DNA of 56,663 nucleotides from Verrucomicrobiota bacterium (GCA_022704145.1 JAKJGY010000006.1:1-56663), one strand, 5' to 3'; numbered from the stretch's first letter, positions 23,099-31,959 are shown. Notes: generated from the sequence alone by a model not told the origin. Program-made: numbers and translations.

Positions 23099-24313
23099 AT
23101 GCCTATTCGAAATCTAGCATTTTCTATGATCGTGGCGTGTCTGGCGGCGTCTGTGGCGAGCGCGCAGTCGGCTGGCGCGCCGCCGGTGATCCAGATCGTC
23201 AAGGATGCGGCCGCCAAGGACGCCGTGTCGCTGGCGGGGTTGCAGGCCTCGGGCCCGAACGGACAGCTCTTTATCCAGACGCTGCGGCGTGACCTGGAGC
23301 GGTCTGGCTGGTTCAAGATCGCGGCGGGCGGAGGCGGCTCGGTGACGGTGAGCGGCGCGCTCGGGGAGCTGGGCTCGGGAGTGCAGAGCCGCTGCCGTGT
23401 GGCGTGGCCGGGCAAGGCGTTCGAGTGGGCGCGGGTGTCGTCGGGCCAGGCCGAGGTCCGGCGGCAGGCGCACCAGTTGGCCGACGAGATGGTGCGGCTG
23501 ATCAAGAACGAGCGCGGCATCGCGAGCACGCGCATCGTGTTCGTGAACCGGCGCGGGCGTGACAACGCCGACCTCTACATGTGTGACGCGGACGGCCAGG
23601 GGATGGTGCGCCTGACGGATGACAACGTGGCGGCGGTCGGGCCGCGCTGGGCGCCGAACGGCCGCGACATCTACTACACCAGCTTCGTGCAGGGATATCC
23701 CACGGTGGTGCGGGTCGAGGTGGGCGGGGGCCGTTCCACGCTGGCCTCGTTCAAGGGCCTGAACACGGGCGCGGCGGTCTCGCCCGACGGCGCGCGCGTG
23801 GCGCTGATCCTCTCCTACCACGGCAACCCGGAGCTGTACACCCTCGAGCTGGCCAGCGGGCGGCTGCGCCGCCTCACCGAGACGGCGCGCGGCGTGGAGG
23901 CCAGCCCCTGCTGGTCGCCGGACGGACGCAGCATCGTCTATGTGAGCGATTTGACCAAGACGCCGCAGCTCTATGTGGTGGATGTGGCCAGCAGGCAGTC
24001 GCGCCGGCTGACCTACCGGGGCAGCGAGAACGTCAACCCGGACTGGAGCGCGAAAGGCAAGATCGTCTACGCCACCAAGCGCGGCGGCGGCTACCAGATC
24101 GCGGTGGTGGACCCGCGCGCGGGCGACGACCGTTCGGCGGAGCTGGTCACGCCCTCGGGCGACTACGAACACCCGTCCTGGGCGCCCGACAGCCGCCACA
24201 TCGTCTGCTCCAGCCGTTCGACACTCTACATCCTTGACACTCTGGGGGATCCTGCGGTACGTTTAATCAACCTTGCCGGAAATTGGATTTCGCCGGATTG
24301 GTCGGATCGTTAA
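23099..24313 (+). CDS. tolB: Tol-Pal system protein TolB
   Basis: 404 residues with a signal peptide (PIRNLAFSMIVACLAASVASA). The N-terminal TolB domain (LFIQTLRRDLERSGWFKIA) is followed by a six-bladed WD40-like propeller with repeats such as VGPRWAPNGRDIYYTS, AAVSPDGARVALIL, ASPCWSPDGRSIVYVS and EHPSWAPDSRHIVCSS. TolB binds Pal in the periplasm and helps keep the outer membrane attached during division. Start ATG 23099 has GGGGAG 7 bases upstream; the ATG at 23081 would overlap that site. pal follows 22 bases later. No tolQ, tolR or tolA genes are in the window. Confidence 0.95.
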   Translation: MPIRNLAFSMIVACLAASVASAQSAGAPPVIQIVKDAAAKDAVSLAGLQASGPNGQLFIQTLRRDLERSGWFKIAAGGGGSVTVSGALGELGSGVQSRCRVAWPGKAFEWARVSSGQAEVRRQAHQLADEMVRLIKNERGIASTRIVFVNRRGRDNADLYMCDADGQGMVRLTDDNVAAVGPRWAPNGRDIYYTSFVQGYPTVVRVEVGGGRSTLASFKGLNTGAAVSPDGARVALILSYHGNPELYTLELASGRLRRLTETARGVEASPCWSPDGRSIVYVSDLTKTPQLYVVDVASRQSRRLTYRGSENVNPDWSAKGKIVYATKRGGGYQIAVVDPRAGDDRSAELVTPSGDYEHPSWAPDSRHIVCSSRSTLYILDTLGDPAVRLINLAGNWISPDWSDR

Positions 24314-24335
24314 TACTGGCTTGGAGGAGATCAAC

Positions 24336-24905
24336 ATGAAGAGTCGTTTCGTCGTCGTCGCCAACGTTGCGCTGCTGTGCGCGCTCGCGTTCATGGACAC
24401 CGGTTGTAAGACCAAGGACGGCAAGCTGCGCTGGCCGTGGCAGAAGGAGATCCTGCCGAACAACCCTGAGCTTCAGGCCAACACCGACGTGCCGAACGTG
24501 TTTGACGACCGTACGGGCGCGCTGGTGAGCGGGGCGCGTTTCGAGGACACGCTGGCGCCGGTCGAGGGCGTCAAGTTCGCGCCGGTCTATTTCGCGCTGG
24601 ACAGCTATGCGCTGGCGCCGAGCGAGGGCGCCAAGGCCGACCAGGTGGCGCAGCACCTGCTGGCGAATGCCGGCCATGTGCTGGTGGTCGAGGGGCATTG
24701 CGACGAGCGCGGCAGCAACGAGTACAATCTCGCGCTCGGTGAGAACCGGGCTCTGGCCCTGCGCGACTACCTGACCCGCCTCGGCGTCAGCGGAGACCGT
24801 ATCCAGACGCGTAGCTATGGCGAGGAGAAGCCGGCCGTGGCTGGCGCGGGCGAGGAGGCGTGGCGCCTGAACCGCCGCGGCGAGTTCGCCCTGTACCAGA
24901 AGTAG
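24336..24905 (+). CDS. pal: Peptidoglycan-associated lipoprotein Pal
   Basis: 189 residues. The N-terminal signal ends at MDTGC with Cys24, a likely lipidation site, although Asp at -3 of the lipobox is unusual. The C-terminal OmpA-like domain has the peptidoglycan-binding pattern: VYFALDSYAL, VEGHCDERGSNEYNLALGENRA, LRDYLTRLGV and RIQTRSYGEEKP. It anchors the outer membrane to the cell wall and is the partner of TolB just upstream. The start ATG 24336 has GGAGGAGA six bases upstream. It ends 27 bases before tatA/B, so tolB, pal, tatA/B and tatC may share a transcript. Confidence 0.95.
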   Translation: MKSRFVVVANVALLCALAFMDTGCKTKDGKLRWPWQKEILPNNPELQANTDVPNVFDDRTGALVSGARFEDTLAPVEGVKFAPVYFALDSYALAPSEGAKADQVAQHLLANAGHVLVVEGHCDERGSNEYNLALGENRALALRDYLTRLGVSGDRIQTRSYGEEKPAVAGAGEEAWRLNRRGEFALYQK

Positions 24906-24932
24906 GCGTAAGCCGGTCGGGGGCCAGAAGGC

Positions 24933-25376
24933 ATGTCGTTCTCACCCACTGTGGCGTTCCTGACCGATTCCGCAGGTACAGGCGAGTGGATCGTCCTGTT
25001 CGTGGTCGTGCTGGTGGTGGTCGGTCCGAAACGGCTGCCGGAGGTCGCGCGCAAGCTCGGACGGATGGTGCAGATGTTCCGCCGGGCGGCCGACGAGTTC
25101 AAGGATCAGATCATGACCATGGACCAGGAGCCGCCCGCGCCTTCGGCGGGCGCGTCCTCGGGCGAGGGCGGCGCGGACTCCTCCTATCACGACGCTTACC
25201 CGAACCTCTCCGACTATCCCGGAAACGAGGGCCAGGTCGAGAACTGGCACTCTGAGGCCGGGCCGGAGACCGGCCCGGAGACGGCGGGGGCGGCAGAGGG
25301 CGGTGGCGGCCCGGCGGCGGAGGAGGCTCCCGCGCCTGCCGCACCGGCCGAGAAGCCGCCGGAGGCCCAGGCATGA
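24933..25376 (+). CDS. Sec-independent translocase subunit TatA/TatB
   Basis: 147 residues. One N-terminal transmembrane helix (EWIVLFVVVLVVV) is followed by the hinge GPKRLPEVARKLG and an amphipathic helix (QMFRRAADEFKDQIM), the shared architecture of TatA and TatB. The GPKRLPE hinge is closer to TatB, but systems with one bifunctional protein exist and no second copy is visible here. The C-terminal 80 residues are low-complexity, rich in Glu, Ala and Pro. The stop overlaps the tatC start as ATGA (25373-25376). AGAAGG lies upstream of ATG 24933. Confidence 0.92.
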   Translation: MSFSPTVAFLTDSAGTGEWIVLFVVVLVVVGPKRLPEVARKLGRMVQMFRRAADEFKDQIMTMDQEPPAPSAGASSGEGGADSSYHDAYPNLSDYPGNEGQVENWHSEAGPETGPETAGAAEGGGGPAAEEAPAPAAPAEKPPEAQA

Positions 25377-26164
25377 AGATCGGCCGCTTCGCGCTGAAGC
25401 CACGCGCTCAGACGCCGGAGGACGAGTACAATGATCCGCCGCGCCCCTTCATCGAGCATCTGATCGACCTGCGCGACTGTGTGGTGCGCTGCGCGCTCGC
25501 GTGGGGCCTCTGCCAGGTCGCGATCATCCCGTTCGTGCGGCCGATCGTCGCCTGGCTCAAGGCGCCTGCGGGCGAGTCGCAGAACCTGGTCCAGGGCCTG
25601 AGCTGGACGATCGGCTTCGACATCATCCTGCGCGTGATGCTGTGGGGCGGCACGGCGCTGAGCCTGCCCTTCCTGCTCTTCTTCATCATGCGGTTCGTCT
25701 TCCCCGGGCTGAAGCGCAGCGAGCGCTCCATCATCGTGTTTGTCCTGGTCTCGTCGACGGTGCTGTTCTCGGGCGGCGTCTGGATGGCCTACTCGACCAC
25801 GCTGAGCGTGGCGATCAAGATCATGCAGATGGTCAACCGCTGGGTGGGGGTCGAGGTCAACACAGTCCAGATCGACAAGCACATCGACATTGTGATCAAG
25901 ATGATCATCGCGTTCGGCCTGGCGTTCCAACTGCCGCTCCTGCTGCTCGTCCTCGGGTGGATCGGGCTCGTCTCCTCGGAGGCGCTGCGCAAGCAGCGGC
26001 GTCTGGCGATCGTGGTGATCTTCATCCTGGCGATGGTGCTGACGCCGCCCGATCCCGCCTCGCAGGTGGTGATGGCGATTCCGATGTGCCTGCTGTACGA
26101 GGCGTGTATCTGGGTGATCCGGCTGCGCGAGCTGGCCAAGGGCCGGCGTGAGGAGCGGGCCTGA
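25373..26164 (+). CDS. tatC: Sec-independent translocase subunit TatC
   Basis: 263 residues with six hydrophobic segments, the TatC fold. It recognises twin-arginine signals of folded exported proteins in the cytoplasmic membrane. Family features seen are the PFIEHLIDLRDCVVRCALAW N-terminus (TatC normally has HLxELR here; it reads HLIDLR) and the TPPDPASQVVMAIP segment before the last helices. It starts in a four-base overlap with tatA/B. A likely client, a Gfo/Idh/MocA oxidoreductase with an RRGFM signal, is encoded at 50888 in this window. The last base of its TGA stop starts the hisB-region ORF, so the genes are packed tightly. Confidence 0.96.
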   Translation: MKIGRFALKPRAQTPEDEYNDPPRPFIEHLIDLRDCVVRCALAWGLCQVAIIPFVRPIVAWLKAPAGESQNLVQGLSWTIGFDIILRVMLWGGTALSLPFLLFFIMRFVFPGLKRSERSIIVFVLVSSTVLFSGGVWMAYSTTLSVAIKIMQMVNRWVGVEVNTVQIDKHIDIVIKMIIAFGLAFQLPLLLLVLGWIGLVSSEALRKQRRLAIVVIFILAMVLTPPDPASQVVMAIPMCLLYEACIWVIRLRELAKGRREERA

Positions 26165-26196
26165 TGAGGGGCGTTTCAGAAACGGAGGGGGTTGCC

Positions 26197-26784
26197 ATGG
26201 CACGTACGGCGACACGTTCGCGCGCCACGCGCGAGACGCAGATCCAGGTGACGCTGAACCTGGACGGCGGCGGCACGAGCCGGATCGCGACGGGCATCGG
26301 GTTTTTCGACCACATGCTGGAGCTGTTCGCGCGGCATGCGCTGGTCGACCTTGAGGTGGCCGCCACGGGCGACGTGCATGTGGACTACCACCACACGGTG
26401 GAGGACGTCGGGCTGGTGCTGGGCGCGTGCCTCAATGAGGCGCTCGGCGAGCGCCGCGGTATCCGCCGCTACGGCTCCTGCCTGCTGCCGATGGACGAGG
26501 CGCTGTGCGAGGTGGCGCTCGACCTCGGGGGGCGGCCGTTCCTGGCGTTCGCCTGCCCGATGAAGCACATGAAGGTGCGCGACTTCGAGGTCAAGCTGCT
26601 GGAGGAGTTCTTCCGCGCGCTGACGGTCGAGGCGCGGATGAACCTGCACCTGCGGCAGGTGACGGGAGACGAGGCGCACCACGTCTGCGAGGCGGTCTTC
26701 AAAGGGTTCGCGCGCGCGCTGCGCGCGGCGGTCGAGCGGGACCCGCGCGAGAGCGGGGTGCCCTCCAGCAAGGGTACGCTCTGA
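26197..26784 (+). CDS. hisB: Imidazoleglycerol-phosphate dehydratase
   Basis: 195 residues, the monofunctional length. It converts imidazole-glycerol phosphate to imidazole-acetol phosphate, the sixth step of histidine synthesis. Metal-binding motifs are intact: FFDHMLELFARHAL, DYHHTVEDVGLVLG, and later DEAHHVCEAVFKGFARAL. The ATG at 26197 has GGAGGGGG five bases upstream; the ATG at 26164 would add 11 residues that are not part of the family. hisA follows after an 88-base gap, with no hisH between them, unlike the common hisB-hisH-hisA-hisF order. Confidence 0.95.
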   Translation: MARTATRSRATRETQIQVTLNLDGGGTSRIATGIGFFDHMLELFARHALVDLEVAATGDVHVDYHHTVEDVGLVLGACLNEALGERRGIRRYGSCLLPMDEALCEVALDLGGRPFLAFACPMKHMKVRDFEVKLLEEFFRALTVEARMNLHLRQVTGDEAHHVCEAVFKGFARALRAAVERDPRESGVPSSKGTL

Positions 26785-26872
26785 GGCGCGTCGCGGTCTG
26801 CGGTGACCGCGCGGCAGGGGCGCCAGGGATGGGTGTCTGGGCGGGCTTGACCCGCGGCGGAGGTGTGCGGCT

Positions 26873-27595
26873 GTGATCATTTTACCGGCGATCGATCTGA
26901 AGGGCGGCAGGTGCGTGCGGCTGCGGCAGGGCCGCGCCGAGGAGGCGACGGTCTACGGGGCCGACCCGGTGGCGCAGGCGTGCGCGTGGCGCGACCAGGG
27001 CGCGGGCCAGCTCCATGTGGTGGATCTGGACGGCGCCTTCGAGGGCGAGCCGCGGCATGCGGAGGTGATCGCGCGGATCGTGGCGGCGGCGGGCGTGCCG
27101 GTCGAGGTCGGCGGCGGGCTGCGCACCGACGCGCAGGTCGAGCGCCTCCTGGCGCTGGGCGTGGCGCGGGCGATCATCGGCACGCGGGCGCTGGACAGCC
27201 TGGACGCGCTCGCGGCGCTGGTGCGGCGGTTCGGCGAGCGGATCGCGGTCGGGATCGACGCGCGCGACGGTTTCGTGCAGGTGCGCGGCTGGGTGGAGAC
27301 CACCGCGACGCGGGCGGTCGACCTGGCGCGGCGGGTGGCGGATGCGGGCGTCGCGACGGTAATCTACACCGACACCGCGACCGACGGGATGTTGGGCGGG
27401 CCCAACCTGGGCGCGATGGAACAGATGTGCGGCGCGGTCGGGTGCCGCGTGATCGCCTCGGGCGGCGTCAGCGCGCCAGAGCATGTGGCGGCCCTGCGGG
27501 CGCTCGGCTGCGCAAACCTTTACGGCGCGATCGTGGGCAAGGCGCTCTACGACGGTAAGACCACGCTGTCCGCCTTGCTGGCGGCGGCACAATAG
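26873..27595 (+). CDS. hisA: Phosphoribosylformimino-5-aminoimidazole carboxamide ribotide isomerase
   Basis: 240 residues, a (beta/alpha)8 barrel. It opens the ProFAR sugar in the fourth step of histidine synthesis. Conserved half-barrel phosphate motifs are visible: MIILPAIDLKGGRCVRL at the N-terminus with the catalytic Asp, VEVGGGLRT, and YTDTATDGMLGGPN with the second catalytic Asp, then ASGGVSAPEHV and IVGKALYDG. Start is GTG 26873 with GGAGGT eight bases upstream. The next gene begins 10 bases after its stop. Confidence 0.96.
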   Translation: MIILPAIDLKGGRCVRLRQGRAEEATVYGADPVAQACAWRDQGAGQLHVVDLDGAFEGEPRHAEVIARIVAAAGVPVEVGGGLRTDAQVERLLALGVARAIIGTRALDSLDALAALVRRFGERIAVGIDARDGFVQVRGWVETTATRAVDLARRVADAGVATVIYTDTATDGMLGGPNLGAMEQMCGAVGCRVIASGGVSAPEHVAALRALGCANLYGAIVGKALYDGKTTLSALLAAAQ

Positions 27596-27605
27596 AAAGC
27601 GGTCT

Positions 27606-28889
27606 ATGTTAGAGCAGGTCGGAATCACGGTTCTGAAGAACGGCGCGACGGTTGTGAGCACGCCTGAGGCGGACGCGGAGAGCGTGGCGGTCGGCGTCTG
27701 GGTGGCGGCGGGCGGCCGGCATGAGAGGGCGTCGCTTTCGGGCGCGAGCCACTTTCTTGAGCACATGCTGTTCAAGGGCACGCCGACGCGGTCGGCGCTC
27801 GAGATCTCGCGCGCCATCGAGGGGCGCGGCGGCTATCTGAACGCCTTCACGCAGGAGGAGAGCACGTGCTACTACGCACGGCTGCCGCACGAGTACCTCG
27901 GCCAGGCCGTGGAGGTGCTGGCGGACATGTACGCGAACGCGCTGCTGAAAGAGGAGGACCTGGAGCGCGAGCGGGACGTGATCCTGGAAGAGATCAAGAT
28001 GTATCACGACCTGCCGCAGCACCTGGTGCAGGAGCGGCTCCAGGCGTCGATGTTCATGGGCCATGCGCTGGGGCAGCCGCTTTCCGGGGACGAGCGCACG
28101 CTGCGCGCCATGGGGCGCGAGACGCTGCTGCGTTACCGCGCCCGGGCGTATACGCCAGCCGCGACGGTGTTCGCGTTTGCGGGGCGGCTCTCGCATGAGA
28201 CGTGCGTGGCGTGCGTCGAGCGGGCCTACGGCGCGACCGGCGGGGGGCGCGGACTGGGCTTCGCCCGCGTGGACGCGGCCGTGCGGCAGGAGCGCATCGC
28301 GCTGGTGCGGCGTGAGATCGGCCAGGTGCATGCGGTGGTCGGCTTCCGTGCGTTCGGGCGGCACGATGACCGCCGTTATGCGGTGCGCGTGCTCAACGGG
28401 CTGCTGGGCGAGAACATGAGTTCGCGGCTGTTTCAGAGCGTGCGCGAGCGCCGCGGGCTGTGCTACTCGATCCAGTCGAGCTATCAGCTTTTCGAGGAGA
28501 CCGGCCTGTTCACGGTCAGCGGCGGGTTTGACAGCCAGCGGGCCGAGGCGGCGCTCCGGCTGACGGCGCAGGAGCTGCGGCGGGTGGCGGACCGCAAGGT
28601 CGGCGCTGCCGAGCTGCGCCGCACGAAGGAGTATCTGCTGGGGTCGTTCCGGCTGGGCCTCGAGGGGACAGGCAACCAGATGATGTTCCTTGGCGAGTCG
28701 TACCTGAACTATGGCCGGGTGATCCGGCCCGAGGAGACGATCGCGGGCATCTGTGCGGTCACGGCCGAGGACGTGCAGCGTGTGGCCGACGACCTGTTCG
28801 ACCCCGCGCGCCTGACGGTGTCGCTGGTGGTGCCTACGGCCCAACCTCAGGACGAGGAGGCGTGGCTGGCCGCTTTGGGCGCGCTCTAA
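27606..28889 (+). CDS. M16 family zinc metalloprotease (processing-peptidase type)
   Basis: 427 residues. The inverted zinc motif HFLEH (49-53) and the third ligand E129, 76 residues on in VILEEIKMY, are intact, so the N-terminal half should be catalytically active. The C-terminal half contains the R-Y pair region (LFQSVRERRGLCYSIQSSYQ) that binds substrate. The family includes mitochondrial processing peptidase and bacterial YmxG/PqqL-like proteins; it cleaves peptides or signal-like segments, but the substrate here is unknown. There is no signal peptide, so a cytoplasmic place is likely. The ATG at 27606 is used; the frame is open further upstream inside hisA, but those residues are not family-like. 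Confidence 0.93.
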   Translation: MLEQVGITVLKNGATVVSTPEADAESVAVGVWVAAGGRHERASLSGASHFLEHMLFKGTPTRSALEISRAIEGRGGYLNAFTQEESTCYYARLPHEYLGQAVEVLADMYANALLKEEDLERERDVILEEIKMYHDLPQHLVQERLQASMFMGHALGQPLSGDERTLRAMGRETLLRYRARAYTPAATVFAFAGRLSHETCVACVERAYGATGGGRGLGFARVDAAVRQERIALVRREIGQVHAVVGFRAFGRHDDRRYAVRVLNGLLGENMSSRLFQSVRERRGLCYSIQSSYQLFEETGLFTVSGGFDSQRAEAALRLTAQELRRVADRKVGAAELRRTKEYLLGSFRLGLEGTGNQMMFLGESYLNYGRVIRPEETIAGICAVTAEDVQRVADDLFDPARLTVSLVVPTAQPQDEEAWLAALGAL

Positions 28890-28913
28890 CGCGGGCGCGG
28901 CCCGCAACCCAAA

Positions 28914-29015
28914 TTGGAAGACTGGAAAACTGGAATGATGGAAGGGTGGAATGATGGGGGTTGAGACCGAAGCAGCCGAAGTGATCTTCCAACATTCCAG
29001 TATTCCACCATTCCC
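28914..29015. repeat. TGGAA micro-repeat forming a long imperfect inverted repeat
   Basis: The left arm (28914-28957) consists of TGGAA units spaced seven to eight bases apart. A 21-base piece of it (28924-28944) matches the reverse complement of 28986-29006 at 19 of 21 bases. It lies in the 182-base gap between two convergent genes. A second short inverted repeat, CGAACAA (29015-29021) with TTGTTCG (29040-29046), follows. Confidence 0.8.
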
Positions 29016-29071
29016 GAACAACTTGTTTTTTTATCAGTATTGTTCGTTCGTCAGGCACTCATCATGCGGCC

Positions 29072-30505
29072 TCATACGGCGTCGGGCCGGTTTTTCGGCA
29101 GGGTCACGCGGAAGACGGACCCTTGACCGGCCCCGCTCGTGAGGCTGATGGCTCCGCCGTGCGCGTTCACGATGACCTGGACGATATTGAGGCCGAGGCC
29201 GAGGCCTTTCTCGGACTCGCGCGCCTGGCGGCCGCGGAAGAGGCGTTGCCAGACGAGGCTCTGCTCCTCCTCGGGTATGCCGATGCCGGTGTCCGACACG
29301 CAGGTGACAACGGCGTCGGGGCGGTCTTCGAAGCTGATCCGGACCGAGCCGCCGCGCGGGGTGTACTTGATGGCGTTGTCCACGAGGTTGGCGAAGGCGC
29401 GGACCACGCGTAACCGGTCGCCCGGGATCACCAGGCCGTCCTCCGGCAATTCAGCGGTCAGCTCGACCTGTTTCTCCTCGGCGAACAGGAGGTAGAGGTC
29501 GACGATCTCCACAATAACCTGCTTGAGGCTGAAGGGGCGGATATTGAGGCGGACGAAGCCGCTCTCCATCTCGCGCGAGTCCATCAGGTTCTGCAGTTGG
29601 AGCTGGACGCGGTCGCAGTCCTCGATGATGTCCGCCAGCGTCTCGGCGAGGTCCGGAGGGACGTTCGGGTTATGCAGGGCGAGTTCGGACGCGCCGCGTA
29701 TGCGTGCGAGCGGGGTTCGGAAGTCGTGCGCGATGTTGTCCATCGTCTGACGCATGGCCTTGATCAGGTTGGCGTACTTCTCGGTCATCACCGTGAACAG
29801 GCGTCCCAGCGTGTCCAGCTCGGCGATGGTGCTGGTGACGGGCGGCGCGCCCTTTTCAAAGGCGCCGGTCTGGATGATCTGGCTCATGGAGGCGGCGATA
29901 CGGTGGATGGGCCGGAGGGTGAGCAGCATCATGACGACGCCCGAGATGAGCGAGAGGAGGGTCGAGATCCCGATCACGAGCAGCAGGTTACGGGTCAGCA
30001 TGCTTTTCTGGTCGAACTCAAGAAACGACCCTTTCCCGAGCTGGAGCGTACGGCCGTCCTCCAGGCGGACGGTCAGGATCTGAATCGTTCGGCGCAAGGT
30101 CGGCAGGTAACACTCCTGCCAGCCTTCGGCGGGCTGGAGGGGCGGGACAGCGTGCTGCGGCCGGCCCCAGTGCGGCAGGTCGACATCTAAAGGTCGGGTG
30201 GTGGCGAACTCCACTTCGCCGCGGACGTTGAGCACACGCACGACGAAGATCGTCGAGGGGGGGTAACGCTCGAGGCTGACCTCCTCAGCCAGCCAGTTGC
30301 CGTCGGCGTTCTGACTCATCAGCTCCAGGAACTCATCACACTCGGCGCGCACGTCCTGCCGGTCGAACTTGCGGGTGGATTTGGTGATCACCCGGCTGCT
30401 CAGGAAATAGAGGCAGCACGTGCCGACGGCGTAGACGACAAGGTAGCCGAGGCCGAGGTAGAAGGCGAAAGACCGGAGGCGCCTACTCAGAGGTGCGGAA
30501 AACAT
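29072..30505 (-). CDS. Sensor histidine kinase
   Basis: 477 residues. Two transmembrane segments (about 13-36 and 173-198) flank a periplasmic sensor region of about 135 residues. A HAMP linker (LRPIHRIAASMSQI) follows. The dimerisation domain has the phosphorylated His260 in NIAHDFRTPLARIR. The ATP-binding domain shows N (FANLVDNAIKYTPRG), G1 (SDTGIGIPEEE) and G2 (GLGLGLNIV) boxes. The layout fits CusS/QseC-type kinases, but the signal cannot be told from sequence. It overlaps the response regulator upstream by 23 bases, so the two are a cognate pair. Confidence 0.95.
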   Translation of the reverse strand: MFSAPLSRRLRSFAFYLGLGYLVVYAVGTCCLYFLSSRVITKSTRKFDRQDVRAECDEFLELMSQNADGNWLAEEVSLERYPPSTIFVVRVLNVRGEVEFATTRPLDVDLPHWGRPQHAVPPLQPAEGWQECYLPTLRRTIQILTVRLEDGRTLQLGKGSFLEFDQKSMLTRNLLLVIGISTLLSLISGVVMMLLTLRPIHRIAASMSQIIQTGAFEKGAPPVTSTIAELDTLGRLFTVMTEKYANLIKAMRQTMDNIAHDFRTPLARIRGASELALHNPNVPPDLAETLADIIEDCDRVQLQLQNLMDSREMESGFVRLNIRPFSLKQVIVEIVDLYLLFAEEKQVELTAELPEDGLVIPGDRLRVVRAFANLVDNAIKYTPRGGSVRISFEDRPDAVVTCVSDTGIGIPEEEQSLVWQRLFRGRQARESEKGLGLGLNIVQVIVNAHGGAISLTSGAGQGSVFRVTLPKNRPDAV

Positions 30506-31172
30506 AGCCGACCCCCCGCATGGTCAGGATCAGTTTCTGGTCGAACCCCGCGTCGAGCTTGTTGCGCAGGCGGCAGACCAGCACGTCAACGATGTTGGTC
30601 TGGGGGTCGAAACTGTAATCCCATATCCGCTCCAGGATCAGCGTTTTGGTCAGCGGGCGGTTGGGGTTACGCATCAGCAGTTCGAGCAGGGCGAACTCGC
30701 GGGGCTGGAGGTCGATCTTACGGTCGGCGCGGATGACGGTGCGCTTGAGAAGGTCGAGCGTGACCCCGCAGACGGTCAGCGAGGTGGCGCTCTTGCCCTT
30801 CTGGCGTGCGGCCTGGGTGCGCCGGGTGATCGCATGCAGGCGTGCGGCGAGTTCGGAGAAGGAGAAGGGCTTGACCATATAGTCGTCGGCGCCGTGCTCA
30901 AGGCCCGCGACGCGGTCGTCGACCGCGCCCTTGGCGCTTAGCACCAGCACGGGCGTATGGTCGCCCGTGTGCCGCATGTGCTTGAGGATCGCGATCCCGT
31001 TGCGCTCCGGCAGCATGATGTCGAGCACGACGGCGTCGTAGCGGTTGGCCTCCCAGAGCGCCTGGCCCTCGCTGCCCGTGCTGGCCGTGTCGACGGTGTG
31101 CCCTTCTTGGCGCAGCCCCTTGCTGACGAAAGACTGGATCTTCTCGTCGTCTTCGATGACCAACGTGCGCAT
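30483..31172 (-). CDS. OmpR/PhoB-family response regulator
   Basis: 229 residues. The receiver domain has the acidic pair in IEDDE (7-9), the phosphoacceptor D51 (VVLDIMLP), S79 and K101 (MVKPFSF). The C-terminal winged-helix DNA-binding domain has the typical LQPREFALLELLMRN and VDVLVCRLRNKLD segments and ends in GVGYVFR. The ATG at 31172 has AGGAG nine bases upstream; an ATG at 31193 is weaker. It is encoded between a polytopic membrane protein and its kinase and likely regulates that unit or envelope genes. Confidence 0.95.
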   Translation of the reverse strand: MRTLVIEDDEKIQSFVSKGLRQEGHTVDTASTGSEGQALWEANRYDAVVLDIMLPERNGIAILKHMRHTGDHTPVLVLSAKGAVDDRVAGLEHGADDYMVKPFSFSELAARLHAITRRTQAARQKGKSATSLTVCGVTLDLLKRTVIRADRKIDLQPREFALLELLMRNPNRPLTKTLILERIWDYSFDPQTNIVDVLVCRLRNKLDAGFDQKLILTMRGVGYVFRTSE

Positions 31173-31215
31173 GGCGGCAGGCTCCTGTGGCATGATGCGG
31201 CGCGGCAGGCGGCCC

Positions 31216-31959
31216 TTATCCGCCGGTATGGCGGGCGAGCGGCGCGCTGTCGGCCGGGTCGTTGTTGTAGATGAAATGGGCTTGGAGGGTGGCGAGGACG
31301 ATAAACAGCGGCAGGAGCAGCTCCTGGCCCTCCTCCAGCGCTGTGGTGAGGGCGTGCAGGCTTTCGGAGATCCTGATCCCGAAATCGTTCCGCAGAATCG
31401 CGGGGGCGCGGTCAAAAAGCTGGATCAGCAGGATGGTGCCTCCGAAAAAGGCCAGCGACCAGCAGACGGGGTGGAGTTTGAAGAGGCCCTTGAGCAGCCG
31501 CCGCAGGAAAAAGAGCAGGGTGCCGCCGCAGAGGGCGATCACGATGACGAAGCAGGCCAAGACCAGCAGGCGGTCCGCGAGCGGGTTGACCGAATTGGTG
31601 ATGAAGCGCATTTTAAAGGGCGTGCCGCGGGTGGCGCCCGGGAGGTTCGAGGCGGTGACCAGCAGCTTGTGCCAGTCCAGCTCGCGGCAGATCGCAAAGA
31701 AGGTCAGCAGGGAGAAGTCGGTCAGCCAGAGCGTCCGGCGCAATCCCGGGCGCATGGGCGGCACGACCCAGAAGAAGGCCATCTGGAAAAAGAAGAGGCC
31801 GATGGTGGCGGTCTCGACAGGCGACTGGCCGTCCTGGTCGAAGTGTGTCTGGATCCACTCCGGCGACGCGCAGCCCCAGACGAGCACGAGGGTGAGGACG
31901 CCCGCAGCCCAGAGCGCGGGCGCGGCCAGCCACGAGTATTTGCTTTTGAGCAGGCACAT
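31216..31959 (-). CDS. Polytopic membrane protein of unknown function
   Basis: 247 residues, with about six hydrophobic segments (near 11-28, 48-67, 79-92, 125-150, 160-182 and 215-232). Between them are short loops, including a conserved-looking CRELDWHKLLV after the third segment and GIRISESLHALTTALEEG before the last. I do not recognise the family. Start ATG 31959 has AAAGGA ten bases upstream; the longer frame to 32022 overlaps rdgC. It lies 23 bases after rdgC and 43 bases before the response regulator, so it is likely cotranscribed with the two-component system and may feed a signal to it. Confidence 0.75.
   Translation of the reverse strand: MCLLKSKYSWLAAPALWAAGVLTLVLVWGCASPEWIQTHFDQDGQSPVETATIGLFFFQMAFFWVVPPMRPGLRRTLWLTDFSLLTFFAICRELDWHKLLVTASNLPGATRGTPFKMRFITNSVNPLADRLLVLACFVIVIALCGGTLLFFLRRLLKGLFKLHPVCWSLAFFGGTILLIQLFDRAPAILRNDFGIRISESLHALTTALEEGQELLLPLFIVLATLQAHFIYNNDPADSAPLARHTGG

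Noticed and set aside
28890..29071. CRISPR array
   Set aside because: The TGGAA units are only 5-8 bases apart, with no spacers of regular length and no cas genes in the window.
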